A stretch of DNA of 64,000 bases, taken from Bacillus sp. N1-1. GTDB taxonomy: Bacteria > Bacillota > Bacilli > Bacillales > Guptibacillaceae. The stretch spans positions 2,294,001-2,358,000 of the forward strand of contig NZ_CP046564.1 in the NCBI RefSeq assembly GCF_009818105.1, in the 5' to 3' direction. Of this stretch, positions 48,415 to 58,179 are shown piece by piece (position 1 is the first letter of the stretch; each line of letters begins with the position of its first letter). The notes beneath the pieces were generated by a model. The model made no database searches, was not told the origin of the DNA, and saw nothing but the letters and a program-made list of their open reading frames with translations. The position numbers and the translations under genes are program-made.

Positions 48415-48447
48415 AAAAGACTGACTTTTTTTATATAGGGGTATCTG

Positions 48448-48477
48448 AACATCATCATTCATTTGATGGTGTTTTTT
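48448..48477 (+). terminator. Probable terminator
   Basis: Stem AACATCATC / GATGGTGTT with an 8-base loop and a run of T. Confidence 0.65.
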
Positions 48478-48549
48478 CACGTTAAATCCATAACTATGAT
48501 GATGATAAAATTTCAGAATTATTTTAAAAGAACTAGAAATGAAGTAAAT

Positions 48550-48585
48550 CATTCATTATAATGAATGAAAAGAAGTATTAACTTC
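48550..48585 (+). promoter_or_regulatory. Promoter and operators of the RpiR operon
   Basis: An 18-base perfect palindrome (48550-48567, arms CATTCATTA / TAATGAATG) covers a perfect -10 TATAAT (48557-48562). A second inverted repeat GAAGT-ATTA-ACTTC (48572-48585) follows at the expected transcript start. Both fit autoregulation by the RpiR protein encoded 20 bases downstream. Confidence 0.6.
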
Positions 48586-48604
48586 ATAAATGAAAGGAGC
48601 AGCT

Positions 48605-49459
48605 ATGAACCAGCTATCCATTAATCAAATGATCAAACAGCATTATCCTTCCCTTTCTACCGGTCAAAAAAAAGTTGCAGAGTGGCTCACCCAAAATCAT
48701 GAGGAAGGAGCACTGCTAACCGCTTTTCAAATGGGAAGGAAAGTGGGAGTCAGTGAAACCACTGTCATTCGCTTCTCCTATGCACTTGGATTTAAAGGAT
48801 ATTCTGAGATGCAGGAATCCGTTCGAACTCATTGGTTAGGAAAAACTAGAACCAAACAAGAAGGGCATTCTTCAGATGTACAGGAAGTAACGGAACACAC
48901 CCTTTTTAACGATATTGTGAAAGAAGAAACGTCTGTCCTACAGCAATTGTTAACCCAAATAGACATAGACGAGATCTGGAAAGTGATTGATCGTCTCATT
49001 GAAGCGAAATCCGTTTACATTGCTGGCTTTGGAAGTTCGTACGGAGCGGCATACTGGCTGCATTATAACCTGAAGCAATTAAGGGAGGGGGTTAGTCTTT
49101 CGAATTCAAGTGGCTTCTCACCTGAAGATCTATGTGATCTTACCCAAGATTCCGTTGTCTTTCTTTTTTCATTTCCCCGGTATCGAAAAGAAGCGATTGA
49201 GCTTGCTACATGGTCACAACAACAATTGATTCCTGTCATATCAATTACAAATCGCCATTTATCTCCCATAGGCTCTCTTTCGACACTTACCTTAACAACG
49301 GAGGAGAAGATGGAGTCAGGTCATCATTCCATTTCTTCTGTCATTAGTCTTTTAGAAATGATCCTAAAAGGAATACACTTCAAAGATCGTGATCGTATTA
49401 GTTCTCGTCAACAAAAGTTAGAACAGCTTTACAGTAAACAAAGCTGGTTTGTCGAATGA
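48605..49459 (+). CDS. MurR/RpiR-family transcriptional regulator (SIS domain)
   Basis: The 284-residue regulator has an N-terminal RpiR HTH (YPSLSTGQKKVAEWL ... GRKVGVSETTVIRFSYALGFKGYSEMQESV) and a C-terminal SIS sugar-phosphate-type domain (VYIAGFGSSYGAAYWLHYNLKQL, VFLFSFPRYRKEAIELATWS). AAAGGAG sets ATG 48605 over ATG 48590. It heads an operon of a transporter and three amino-acid-processing enzymes. The effector is likely a metabolite of that pathway, although SIS domains usually bind phosphorylated sugars. Confidence 0.92.
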   Translation: MNQLSINQMIKQHYPSLSTGQKKVAEWLTQNHEEGALLTAFQMGRKVGVSETTVIRFSYALGFKGYSEMQESVRTHWLGKTRTKQEGHSSDVQEVTEHTLFNDIVKEETSVLQQLLTQIDIDEIWKVIDRLIEAKSVYIAGFGSSYGAAYWLHYNLKQLREGVSLSNSSGFSPEDLCDLTQDSVVFLFSFPRYRKEAIELATWSQQQLIPVISITNRHLSPIGSLSTLTLTTEEKMESGHHSISSVISLLEMILKGIHFKDRDRISSRQQKLEQLYSKQSWFVE

Positions 49460-49485
49460 AATGATAAGGAAAAGGTGGAATGTTC

Positions 49486-50865
49486 ATGAACGGATTGCCA
49501 AATCAAAAAGAAAACATCGAGGCTACTTCTTTTGAAACAAAGGATATTTTAACATTTTTAATCCCATCCATAATTGGAATTCTATTGTTTATTGTCCCTA
49601 TTAAGGAGGATGAAGGAATCACCATTCCTGTTGCGTTTTTGGCTGGATTAATCAATGATTCCATCGGTGCCCTTATCCCACCCATAACCGTATTCATCAT
49701 GGGTGCTTCAACAATCGGTTCGTTTATTGCAATAACTATGAAACCTTCATTTATAACAAAAAGAACTGGTTTACATACCTTACTTCACGTAAGCCCTTTT
49801 TGGTTATTCGCTCGATTACTCGGGACCGTATTTGCGGCAATGACGCTTTTTAAGCTAGGACCTGAAATGATTCACTCTGAAAACACAGGTGGACTTTTAA
49901 TCTATGATTTAATTCCCATTCTATTTTCAACGTTTTTCCTAGCGGGTTTATTACTGCCACTTCTTTTAAATTTCGGGTTACTCGAGTTTTTTGGAGCACT
50001 GCTTATTAAAATCATGAGACCGCTCTTCACATTACCAGGTCGATCATCGCTTGATTGCCTTGCTTCATGGGTAGGTGACGGGACGATCGGTGTCCTTCTG
50101 ACAACAAAGCAATATGAAGAAGGCTATTACACAAAACGAGAAGCAGCCGTCATCGCGACTACTTTTTCAGTTGTTTCGATTACATTTACCATTGTCATTA
50201 TTACTTATTTAAATTTAGAACAGTATTTTCTCCATTACTACGCAACAATCATTATTGCTGGTCTAGTAGCAGCTCTTATTATGCCACGCATACCGCCATT
50301 GTCTCGAAAAGCAAACAGAGGGTATGAGCAAACAGAATTGAAGAAAGAAACAGGAATTCCTAAAAATGTTTCATCAGCGAAGTGGGGATTTCAACAAGCT
50401 GTTTCAAAAGCTCAAAAGAACAAGGGACCGTTGAGTGTAATAAAAGAAGGAACTCAAAATGTATTAGACATGTGGTTAGGTGTTTTACCGATTGTTATGG
50501 CGATTGGTACGATCGCTTTAATTACTGCTGAATTCACCCCATTCTTTTCATATTTAGGAAAGCCGTTTGAACCTATTTTAACGCTAATGCACGTACCAGA
50601 AGCAGGAGAAGCTGCACAAACCATGGTTGTCGGATTTGCAGATATGTTTCTACCTGCCGTAATTGGTAGCGGCATTGAAAGTGAATTAACTCGCTTTATC
50701 ATCGCCTGTGTTTCGGTTACGCAATTAATTTACATGTCAGAGATGGGTGGATTGCTTCTTGGTTCGAAACTTCCGATTAGCATTTTCGATTTAATGATTA
50801 TTTTTCTCATTCGTACATGCATTACATTGCCGATCGTTGTTGGTATCGCACACTTAATCTTTTAA
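49486..50865 (+). CDS. YjiH-family membrane protein (nucleoside-recognition/GATE domain transporter)
   Basis: This protein of about 459 residues has some ten membrane helices, with two GATE-like segments (GSTIGSFIAITMKPSFI-type ASTIGSFIAI, and LTLMHVPEAGEAAQTMVVGFADMFLPAVIGSGI). AAAGGTGG is better spaced for ATG 49486 than for ATG 49480. YjiH proteins have no firmly known substrate. In this operon it may carry an amino acid or peptide for the enzymes downstream; this is inferred. Confidence 0.85.
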   Translation: MNGLPNQKENIEATSFETKDILTFLIPSIIGILLFIVPIKEDEGITIPVAFLAGLINDSIGALIPPITVFIMGASTIGSFIAITMKPSFITKRTGLHTLLHVSPFWLFARLLGTVFAAMTLFKLGPEMIHSENTGGLLIYDLIPILFSTFFLAGLLLPLLLNFGLLEFFGALLIKIMRPLFTLPGRSSLDCLASWVGDGTIGVLLTTKQYEEGYYTKREAAVIATTFSVVSITFTIVIITYLNLEQYFLHYYATIIIAGLVAALIMPRIPPLSRKANRGYEQTELKKETGIPKNVSSAKWGFQQAVSKAQKNKGPLSVIKEGTQNVLDMWLGVLPIVMAIGTIALITAEFTPFFSYLGKPFEPILTLMHVPEAGEAAQTMVVGFADMFLPAVIGSGIESELTRFIIACVSVTQLIYMSEMGGLLLGSKLPISIFDLMIIFLIRTCITLPIVVGIAHLIF

Positions 50866-50882
50866 GAGAAAGGAGCATTCTA

Positions 50883-52013
50883 GTGGAGTTTGTAGATGAG
50901 CCTCATGATGCAATCTTAAAAACCTATGAAGAACTTCATGATCTAGCTGAAGCAAGCTGGCAAGAAGAGAAAACTGCACAGTATTTAAAGGAAAAGCTAT
51001 CGCGCGCCGGGTATCATATTCAAACATTTGAAGGTCATTTCGGTTTTGTGGCAGAGTTTAATCGTAAAAGCGCTCAGGTCATTGCGCTTCGTGCCGATAT
51101 GGATGCATTAGTTCAAGAAGTGGAGGGCGTTGTAAAACCGAACCATTCATGTGGGCATGACGCACATAGTACGATGGTATTGTTTGCTGCGCTTTCCCTT
51201 ATCAAACAACCAATGAAGCATACCATTCGGTTTATTTTTCAACCAGCAGAAGAAACGGCTGAAGGGGCATTGAAAATGATCGAGGAGCAGGTGCTAAAAG
51301 ATGTTGTCTTTCTCGGAGGTATTCACTTACGTCCGGCAATGGAAATCCCTCTAGGAAAAGCAGCCCCTGTTATTTCTCATGGATCAACAACGAGTATAAA
51401 GGGATGGATTGAAGGTGTACCTTCTCACGCCGCTCGGCCAGAAAAGGGTAATAACCCACTCGAAGCAGTCGCGGCTATGATTCAAGCTCTAAAACAAATC
51501 CGTTTAGACGTACCAGACGCTTATTCGGTGAAAATCACTGAACTTCATGGCGGTGAAGCTTCCAATTCTATCCCATCGAAAGCACGGTTCACACTGGATC
51601 TAAGAGCAAGATCTAACGAGACGATGACACAACTTATTGAGCAAACGAATCACGTCATAACGAAAGTGGGCGAGTTAACGAAAACAGAAATCACTTCCGC
51701 TGCTGCAGAATTTTCCCCTGCCGCTGTGAAACATGCACTTGCAATTGACCTTGCGACAAAAGCAATAAGCGCCACTTTAGGGCGCGAAAACGTCGTATCA
51801 GAATGCACGTCACCAGGAGCGGAAGATTTTCATTTCTATTCGTTGAAACACCCTTCAGTCGCTTCAACTATGATTGGACTCGGCTGTAACCTACTCCCTG
51901 GATTGCATCATCCGAACATGCACTTTAATAAGGAAGCCTTAATGGATGGAACGAAGATTCTAATCCAATTACTTTTAGAAGCTGATCAACAGAACTGGCT
52001 AGAAAGAAGGTAG
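50883..52013 (+). CDS. M20-family metallohydrolase (N-acyl-amino-acid deacylase type)
   Basis: The 376-residue amidohydrolase has the di-metal motifs ALRADMDALVQEVEG, NHSCGHDAHSTMV and the EE pair in FQPAEETAEGA, and a final LHHPNMHF His. AAAGGAGC with GTG 50883 is a better start than ATG 50817, which lies inside the upstream gene. It would release free amino acids from N-acyl derivatives, matching the desuccinylase step of the D- to L-amino-acid route set by the next two genes. Confidence 0.9.
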   Translation: MEFVDEPHDAILKTYEELHDLAEASWQEEKTAQYLKEKLSRAGYHIQTFEGHFGFVAEFNRKSAQVIALRADMDALVQEVEGVVKPNHSCGHDAHSTMVLFAALSLIKQPMKHTIRFIFQPAEETAEGALKMIEEQVLKDVVFLGGIHLRPAMEIPLGKAAPVISHGSTTSIKGWIEGVPSHAARPEKGNNPLEAVAAMIQALKQIRLDVPDAYSVKITELHGGEASNSIPSKARFTLDLRARSNETMTQLIEQTNHVITKVGELTKTEITSAAAEFSPAAVKHALAIDLATKAISATLGRENVVSECTSPGAEDFHFYSLKHPSVASTMIGLGCNLLPGLHHPNMHFNKEALMDGTKILIQLLLEADQQNWLERR

Positions 52014-52017
52014 CAAA

Positions 52018-52830
52018 ATGAATACACAACCACTTATGATTCGTACGCTTCATTCCGTGGAAGAACTTGAAGAAGTTAGACGTTTAGAAACAATTGTATG
52101 GAGCTTTGATGACTCTGTACCCGTCAATCAAAGCATGGCAGTCGTAAAAAATGGCGGATTTATTTTAGGAGCCTTTTATGAAGATCAACTCATCGCATTT
52201 CAATATAGTTTTCCAGGATTTGATGGCAAGAAAGTCTATCTTGTTTCTCAAAGTTTGGGAATCCATCCGGATTTTCGTAAAAGAGGGATTGGCGAGAAAT
52301 TAAAGGTGGAACAAAGAAAAACAGCAGCCAGTATGGGCTACGATTTTATTACGTGGACGTATGATCCATTAGAAACGGTGAACGGATCGCTGAATCTAAA
52401 TAAGCTAGGGGCCGTTGTAAAGTCGTACCTTCCTAACGTGTATGGCCTAATGAATGATAACCTAAACGCCGGAATACCGACTGATCGCTTTTTAGTTGAA
52501 TGGCATACGAAAGACGATAAGGGTATGAGGGAGTCAGAACCAATCCTTCCTCATGCTCTTATGACGGGTGGCGGTGACACTCGCTTTTTCCAACCTGAAA
52601 AAGTAGATCTTTCCATCACTGCAAAGAAAATGTATGTACCTGTACCTGGGAACTTTCAAGAAATTAAGAAAGAAAACCTCCCACTTGCTAAAGCGTGGAG
52701 GGAACAAACAGGAATCGTGTTTACGCATTACCTTGAGCAGGGGTGGTATGTAACGAATTTAGTAAAAAGTGAAAGCAATGCCGATCTTTATTTATACCTC
52801 TTAGAAAAAGGTGAATCATATGAAAATTAA
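52018..52830 (+). CDS. GNAT-family N-acyltransferase (probable D-amino-acid N-succinyltransferase)
   Basis: The 270-residue GNAT (COG3375-like) has [52 protein letters not shown], with the acyl-CoA loop RKRGIG. It begins four bases after the M20 gene and overlaps the enolase gene by eleven bases. In Geobacillus, a GNAT of this kind N-succinylates D-amino acids ahead of an N-succinylamino acid racemase; the same trio here makes that role likely, though not proven. Confidence 0.85.
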   Translation: MNTQPLMIRTLHSVEELEEVRRLETIVWSFDDSVPVNQSMAVVKNGGFILGAFYEDQLIAFQYSFPGFDGKKVYLVSQSLGIHPDFRKRGIGEKLKVEQRKTAASMGYDFITWTYDPLETVNGSLNLNKLGAVVKSYLPNVYGLMNDNLNAGIPTDRFLVEWHTKDDKGMRESEPILPHALMTGGGDTRFFQPEKVDLSITAKKMYVPVPGNFQEIKKENLPLAKAWREQTGIVFTHYLEQGWYVTNLVKSESNADLYLYLLEKGESYEN

Positions 52831-53932
52831 CAGCATAATCCTTAGACACATAAAGATGGACCTTTTACATCCTTTTACGACAAGCGTCGGAACAGAGCGG
52901 GATAAAGATATCATTTTAGTTGAAGCCACAACGACGTCTGGACATTCAGGCTGGGGAGAATCGGTAGCCATAATGGAACCTATTTACAATGAGGAAACCG
53001 TTCAAACCAATTGGCATATGATGATCGATCATTTGGTTCCACTTCTTTCCGGTGAAGAATTGAACCATCCAGATGAAGTATCAGAACGTTTCAAGAAAAT
53101 TCGCGGTAACTATAACGCAAAAGCAGCGATCGAATGTGCGATATGGGATCTTTATGCGAAGATAAATCACATTCCACTTGCAAAAGCACTTGGTGGTGTA
53201 AAAAAGAACATAGAAGTTGGGGTTAGTGTAGGCATTCAATCGTCACCAGATAACATTTTAAAGCAAATTGAAGATTACGTAAAAGAGGGGTATAAGCGAG
53301 TTAAAGTAAAAATCATGCCTGGTTGGGATGTTGAAATCATCAAAATGATACGTCAGCATTTCCCATTCACACCACTGATGGCAGATGCGAACTGTGCCTA
53401 TACGTTACAGGACATTGACCCTCTGAAGAAGCTCGATCAATTTGATTTAATGATGATTGAGCAACCACTCGCACATGATGACATTATTGATCATGCGAAG
53501 CTACAGTCTCAACTAAAAACACCTATTTGCTTAGACGAGAGCATTCATAGTTTAGAAGATGCTAGAAAGGCGATAGAACTCGGCAGTTGTCAAATCATTA
53601 ACCTTAAAGTAGGACGTGTAGGTGGACTGACAGAATCAAAGAAAATTCATGAGCTTTGTATGAAGCATAGTATCCCGATGTGGTGTGGAGGAATGCTTGA
53701 AGCTGGAATTGGACGAGCTCATAATATTGCGATTACATCATTAAGTAACTTTTCACTTCCTGGAGATACGGCTCCATCATTTCATTATTGGAAGCGAGAT
53801 ATCATTAAACCGGAAGTTGAAATGAACAAGGGTAACATCCAAGTACCTGAGAAGCCAGGAATCGGATATGAACCTGATCGAGATTACATTGACGAATTGA
53901 CGATTGTTAAAAAGACCATTCAGGTGAATTAA
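52820..53932 (+). CDS. menC: NSAR/OSBS-type enolase-superfamily enzyme (N-succinylamino acid racemase / o-succinylbenzoate synthase)
   Basis: The 370-residue enzyme has all key residues of the group: K162-x-K164 (KRVKVKIM), metal ligands D189, E214 and D239, and K263 ([11 protein letters not shown]). Enzymes with this layout either make o-succinylbenzoate for menaquinone or racemise N-succinylamino acids; many do both. The neighbouring M20 deacylase and GNAT, and the absence of other men genes, favour the racemase role. AAAAAGGTG precedes ATG 52820; GTG 52811 is a less likely start. Confidence 0.88.
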   Translation: MKINSIILRHIKMDLLHPFTTSVGTERDKDIILVEATTTSGHSGWGESVAIMEPIYNEETVQTNWHMMIDHLVPLLSGEELNHPDEVSERFKKIRGNYNAKAAIECAIWDLYAKINHIPLAKALGGVKKNIEVGVSVGIQSSPDNILKQIEDYVKEGYKRVKVKIMPGWDVEIIKMIRQHFPFTPLMADANCAYTLQDIDPLKKLDQFDLMMIEQPLAHDDIIDHAKLQSQLKTPICLDESIHSLEDARKAIELGSCQIINLKVGRVGGLTESKKIHELCMKHSIPMWCGGMLEAGIGRAHNIAITSLSNFSLPGDTAPSFHYWKRDIIKPEVEMNKGNIQVPEKPGIGYEPDRDYIDELTIVKKTIQVN

Positions 53933-53942
53933 TACAGTACGG

Positions 53943-53982
53943 AAAGAAGCCACTTACCCTCAATAGCGTAAGTGGCTTCTTT
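53943..53982 (+). terminator. Terminator of the RpiR operon
   Basis: A 15-bp perfect stem AAAGAAGCCACTTAC / GTAAGTGGCTTCTTT with a 10-base loop. Confidence 0.82.
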
Positions 53983-54170
53983 AATACAAATAATCATTCA
54001 ATATATTAAGCGCAATATTTCCAATATTAAACAAAAAAGGTATAAAAACAGTACATTTAAAGTTAAAAATGCTATTTTTACGGGGGAGAGAACGTTTGTT
54101 CCTAACATAGTATCAACAATATGAAATAAAGGATATACTTCAGTTGCAGACTGAAAAGGAGATTAAAACG

Positions 54171-54224
54171 ATGTGCATAGGGGGTTGGAATATGAGTACC
54201 GATTGGATCCCTGCTTATATATAA
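54171..54224 (+). CDS. Possible 17-residue peptide
   Basis: ATG 54171 opens the peptide MCIGGWNMSTDWIPAYI, ending at TAA. AAAAGGAGAT sits about nine bases upstream, a binding site as good as that of nearby real genes. Cys, two Trp and several hydrophobic residues suggest a membrane-active or signalling peptide, but nothing is recognised and such ORFs arise by chance. Confidence 0.3.
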   Translation: MCIGGWNMSTDWIPAYI

Positions 54225-54406
54225 CTTTAAAAAGGTGGTTCATTAAGAGCGTCAAATGGATAAAAACATTGGGATAGAAGAGAGGTAGCGAGGTTTTTTA
54301 GTTTGTTTCTTTGATTCAATATTAACTAAGTTCCAAAAGGAAAAGTTCATTTTGAAACAAGCTTTCTATACCTAATAAAACATTTATTGGATAAAAGTGC
54401 TCAAAA

Positions 54407-54435
54407 TTGCCTATAAGAACATTTGTTTGTATAAT
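54407..54435 (+). promoter_or_regulatory. Promoter with LexA-like box ahead of the LAGLIDADG gene
   Basis: -35 TTGCCT (54407-54412), 17-base spacer, -10 TATAAT (54430-54435). The spacer holds AGAACATTTGTTTG (54416-54429), matching the Bacillus SOS box CGAAC-N4-GTTYG at nine of ten fixed positions, so LexA could block this promoter. Confidence 0.6.
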
Positions 54436-54475
54436 GAAAATAAACTCATTCTATTTACTATAAGGAGGTCATTGC

Positions 54476-55267
54476 ATGCCTAAATTAAAGTTAGAGATCC
54501 AAGAAATCATCGTGCTTTATGAGAGTGGTTATAGTACAACTCAAATAGGAGAAATAGCGGGAGTTTCCAGTAGATACATTCGACAACTACTTACAGATAA
54601 AGGAGTTGAGAAACGGCCTATAGGAAGTTGGAAAAGAAAGTATGCATTTAATGAAGATTACTTTAAGTATTGGAATAATGACATGGCCTATTTACTAGGC
54701 TTTTTTATTGCTGACGGATATATCGCATCTCAATCGCAATCAGTTGCCTTTACTCAAAAAAATCCTGAGCTACTTGAAGAAATCAAAATCATCATCGGTT
54801 CAAATCAACCATTGTATCGAAATAAACACACTGGAGTGTACAGTTTGCTTTTCCATAGCAAAGTTATGAAAAATGATCTTCAAACAGTGTTTCATATTAC
54901 TTCAGATAAAAGTTACAATATTACGTTTCCGAACATACCAAACCAATACATTCATCATTTTATAAGAGGTTATTTTGACGGTGATGGCCATATAAACTAC
55001 AAAGGCTACACAGTAAGCTTTGTAGGTGCATCCATAGCATTTATGGAATCATTGAAAGTATTGCTACTTAAGTACGGATTTAATCCTTATATGACCGATA
55101 ATGGTAAACATATAAGAGTATTTATAACCGGTAGAAAATCAATTAAACAATTTGGTGATTGGATTTATACTGATAAATCACTATACTTAAAACGCAAATT
55201 TGCAGCGTTTGATCAGGAAAAGTTATCAGTTGATGAGTTGCAAGATCGCAAAAGGAACCGCAGCTAA
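54476..55267 (+). CDS. LAGLIDADG homing-endonuclease-like protein with N-terminal HTH
   Basis: The 263-residue protein has an N-terminal helix-turn-helix (IIVLYESGYSTTQIGEIAGVSSRYIRQLLTDKG) and two LAGLIDADG helices, YLLGFFIADGY (72-82) and HFIRGYFDGDG (161-171), each ending with the catalytic acid. Such proteins cut long DNA targets. It is free-standing: no intron or intein surrounds it and the flanking genes are intact. AAGGAGGTCATTGC precedes the ATG. The promoter carries a LexA-like box. Confidence 0.88.
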   Translation: MPKLKLEIQEIIVLYESGYSTTQIGEIAGVSSRYIRQLLTDKGVEKRPIGSWKRKYAFNEDYFKYWNNDMAYLLGFFIADGYIASQSQSVAFTQKNPELLEEIKIIIGSNQPLYRNKHTGVYSLLFHSKVMKNDLQTVFHITSDKSYNITFPNIPNQYIHHFIRGYFDGDGHINYKGYTVSFVGASIAFMESLKVLLLKYGFNPYMTDNGKHIRVFITGRKSIKQFGDWIYTDKSLYLKRKFAAFDQEKLSVDELQDRKRNRS

Positions 55268-55277
55268 ATATAATAAC

Positions 55278-55922
<645 letters not shown>

Positions 55923-56212
55923 ACAAATCACCCGCTTTCCTTTTCCAGCTATCACTTAGGTGAAACCTCTTCTGCTTCACCTCTTTTATCATAACAAAAT
56001 TTGAAAAAATTGCACTCAATTATGGGAGTTTTTTTATAATTTTCTTTTCACTTTTTTGGTCTTTAATAGTACTATTGATTGATTTTCGAAATGGCGATAA
56101 CAGATTAAAGGGGTAAACCATTATTTAGCGAATTAGTGTTATAACCTCATAGAATCTTTACTTGTTTACGATCCTGTTATTTATCCACTGATTAAACGAA
56201 GGAGATATGCTC

Positions 56213-56761
56213 ATGCCGTTTTTTATTGCCGTCCTCCCTCCTCCTCAAGTTATGAACCAAATTCAGTCTTTTCGGCAGAAATGGGATTATACTGAAACCT
56301 CTCCACCTCATATAACGGTTAAAGCATCTAGCGGTCTCACAGCAACGGAAGATTGGGTTCCTAAAATTGAACAGATTTGCCGAGGATTTCCCTCTTTTGA
56401 ACTAAAGCTTGGCGCACCAGCTACATTTGGCACATCTGTATTGTTCAATACTGTCTTATGCAAAGAGATTATTACTCTTCATTTGTTGTTTGTAGATGCA
56501 ATTAAACCATCTCTTCAAGAACAAAAACAGCACTATGAAGTAACGGACTTTATCCCGCATTTAACAATTATACAAAAATACAAACAAATGACAGACGATC
56601 AGTTCTTTAATATAAAGCAAGATGCCGAACACACCTTAGACGAGTTTGAACCATTTATTGTTCCATCCGTTCATATTTTTTCAATGAATAAGTCTCATAC
56701 ATATACACCCGTACTTGAGTTACCTCTCCGCCCGTTAAAAAAAAGGAATTTTCTTATATAA
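56213..56761 (+). CDS. 2'-5' RNA ligase family protein (2H phosphoesterase)
   Basis: The 182-residue protein has two HxT motifs, PPHITVKAS (His33) and FIPHLTIIQ, which form the paired active site of the 2H superfamily (LigT, YjcG-like). It may act on 2',3'-cyclic or 2'-5' RNA ends; the substrate is unknown. AAGGAG at 56199-56204 suits ATG 56213 better than ATG 56207. Confidence 0.87.
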   Translation: MPFFIAVLPPPQVMNQIQSFRQKWDYTETSPPHITVKASSGLTATEDWVPKIEQICRGFPSFELKLGAPATFGTSVLFNTVLCKEIITLHLLFVDAIKPSLQEQKQHYEVTDFIPHLTIIQKYKQMTDDQFFNIKQDAEHTLDEFEPFIVPSVHIFSMNKSHTYTPVLELPLRPLKKRNFLI

Positions 56762-56770
56762 CTATAATTT

Positions 56771-56797
56771 AAACGCCCTAGAAATTCCAGGGCGTTT
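56771..56797. terminator. Bidirectional terminator
   Basis: Stem AAACGCCCT / AGGGCGTTT with a 9-base loop, inside a larger TTTAAACG symmetry, between convergent genes. Confidence 0.8.
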
Positions 56798-56804
56798 AAA
56801 TTCG

Positions 56805-57980
56805 CTATTTTTTTGAATTAATCGCTTTTTCCAACCGTTCTAATCCCTCTTGTAACACTGATCTCGGGCAAGCAATATTAATACGTTCAAATCCTTTCCC
56901 GCCTTCTCCAAAAATATAGCCTTCGTCAAGTGCGAGCCTTGCTTCCCCTTGCACAAACTGCTCAAGTTCCTCATGAGACATGTCAAGTTTATTAAAGTCT
57001 AACCAAACAAGATAAGTACCCTCAGGTTCAATCACATCGATTTGCGGAAGTCGCTCATTTATAAATGTCGTAAGGTACGAAAGATTTCCTTGTAAGTAGT
57101 CCATAAGCTCATCAAGCCATTCTTCCCCGTGGTTATAAGCCGCTTCTACGGCAGTGATCCCAAATGGACTAGGCGCAAACAAACCTAATTTCCCCATATA
57201 AGCGTTAAATTTCTCCCGCTTTTCTTCATCAGGGATAATAATTGTCGAAAGCTGCATGCCTGCTAGGTTAAACGTTTTGCTTGGTGCGATACATGTAATC
57301 GTATTAGCTGCAATTTCATTAGAAAGAGATGAAATTAACGTATGCTGATATCCCTTAAAAATAAGATCAAAGTGAATATCATCAGACACGATTAATACAT
57401 TGTGAGCGAAACAAAGCTCAGCAAGCTTCATAAGTTCTTCCTTTTTCCAAACCCTTCCTACAGGATTATGAGGATTACAAAGAAGTAGCATCTTCACTTC
57501 CGGATCGTCAAGCTTCATTTCAAGATCATGAAAATCCATCTCATATTTGCCGTTTCTTCTTACAAGTGGGTTATCAACTACTTCCCGCTCACTCTTCTCT
57601 ACCATATCTCGAAACGGATAGTACACAGGAGATTGGATGACCACTTTCTCTCCCTTTTCCGTATACGTATTAACCGCTGCCGATAGTGCAGGCACAACAC
57701 CTGGTGTAAATACAATCCAATCCTGCTGAATCGACCAATTATGCCGTCTATTCAACCAACCTTGAATCGCAGACTTTGTGTTTTCGGTTGGCATCGAGTA
57801 ACCAAATATCCCATGCTGAATACGTGTTGTGAGAGCATCAATGACGGGTTGCGGAGCTCGGAAGTCCATATCCGCTACCCACATTGGCAAAAGATCTTCT
57901 TTTTCAAAAATGGCTTCAGTATGATCCCACTTTACTGAATGTGTATCAAATCGATTAATTCGTTCGTCAAATACGTTCAT
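56805..57980 (-). CDS. MalY/PatB-family PLP aminotransferase/C-S lyase
   Basis: The 391-residue class-I PLP enzyme has KWDHTEAIFEKEDLLPMWVADMDFRAPQPV near the N-terminus, LLLCNPHNPVGRVWKKEEL, ILIVSDDIHFDLIFKG and the PLP Lys in CIAPSKTFNLAGMQLS. Relatives cleave cystathionine or other C-S bonds to pyruvate and ammonia, or act as aminotransferases. GGAGG at 57987-57991 spaces better to ATG 57980 than to ATG 57983 or 58001. Confidence 0.93.
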   Translation of the reverse strand: MNVFDERINRFDTHSVKWDHTEAIFEKEDLLPMWVADMDFRAPQPVIDALTTRIQHGIFGYSMPTENTKSAIQGWLNRRHNWSIQQDWIVFTPGVVPALSAAVNTYTEKGEKVVIQSPVYYPFRDMVEKSEREVVDNPLVRRNGKYEMDFHDLEMKLDDPEVKMLLLCNPHNPVGRVWKKEELMKLAELCFAHNVLIVSDDIHFDLIFKGYQHTLISSLSNEIAANTITCIAPSKTFNLAGMQLSTIIIPDEEKREKFNAYMGKLGLFAPSPFGITAVEAAYNHGEEWLDELMDYLQGNLSYLTTFINERLPQIDVIEPEGTYLVWLDFNKLDMSHEELEQFVQGEARLALDEGYIFGEGGKGFERINIACPRSVLQEGLERLEKAINSKK

Positions 57981-58179
57981 CATGTGCCTCCAATTGTTCA
58001 ATAGTCCATCTTTACTTTATCAAATCTTCTCTTATCTGTCAGAGTTATTGCTTATGCACAACAGCTAAAACACTTTTACAAAGGACAGCTGGGTACAGTG
58101 ATGATAAAATGAGAAGTAATCTTTATTTCCCATTTGAAAGAACGGATAATAACTGACAAATAAAGTGAGGGTTTACCTT

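Larger units (their letters stand above)
53983..54475. other. Intergenic region with LexA-like boxes and a tiny ORF
   Basis: This AT-rich stretch of about 490 bases holds a LexA-like inverted repeat AGAACGTTTGTTCC (54089-54102), a 17-codon ORF (54171-54224), and a second LexA-like box inside the promoter at 54407-54435. No gene of ordinary size, tRNA or mobile-element end is seen. Confidence 0.55.

Noticed and set aside
54240-54290. A ten-codon ORF after AAAAAGGTGG, starting near 54257
   Set aside because: It is too short and the binding site is poorly spaced; no further support.
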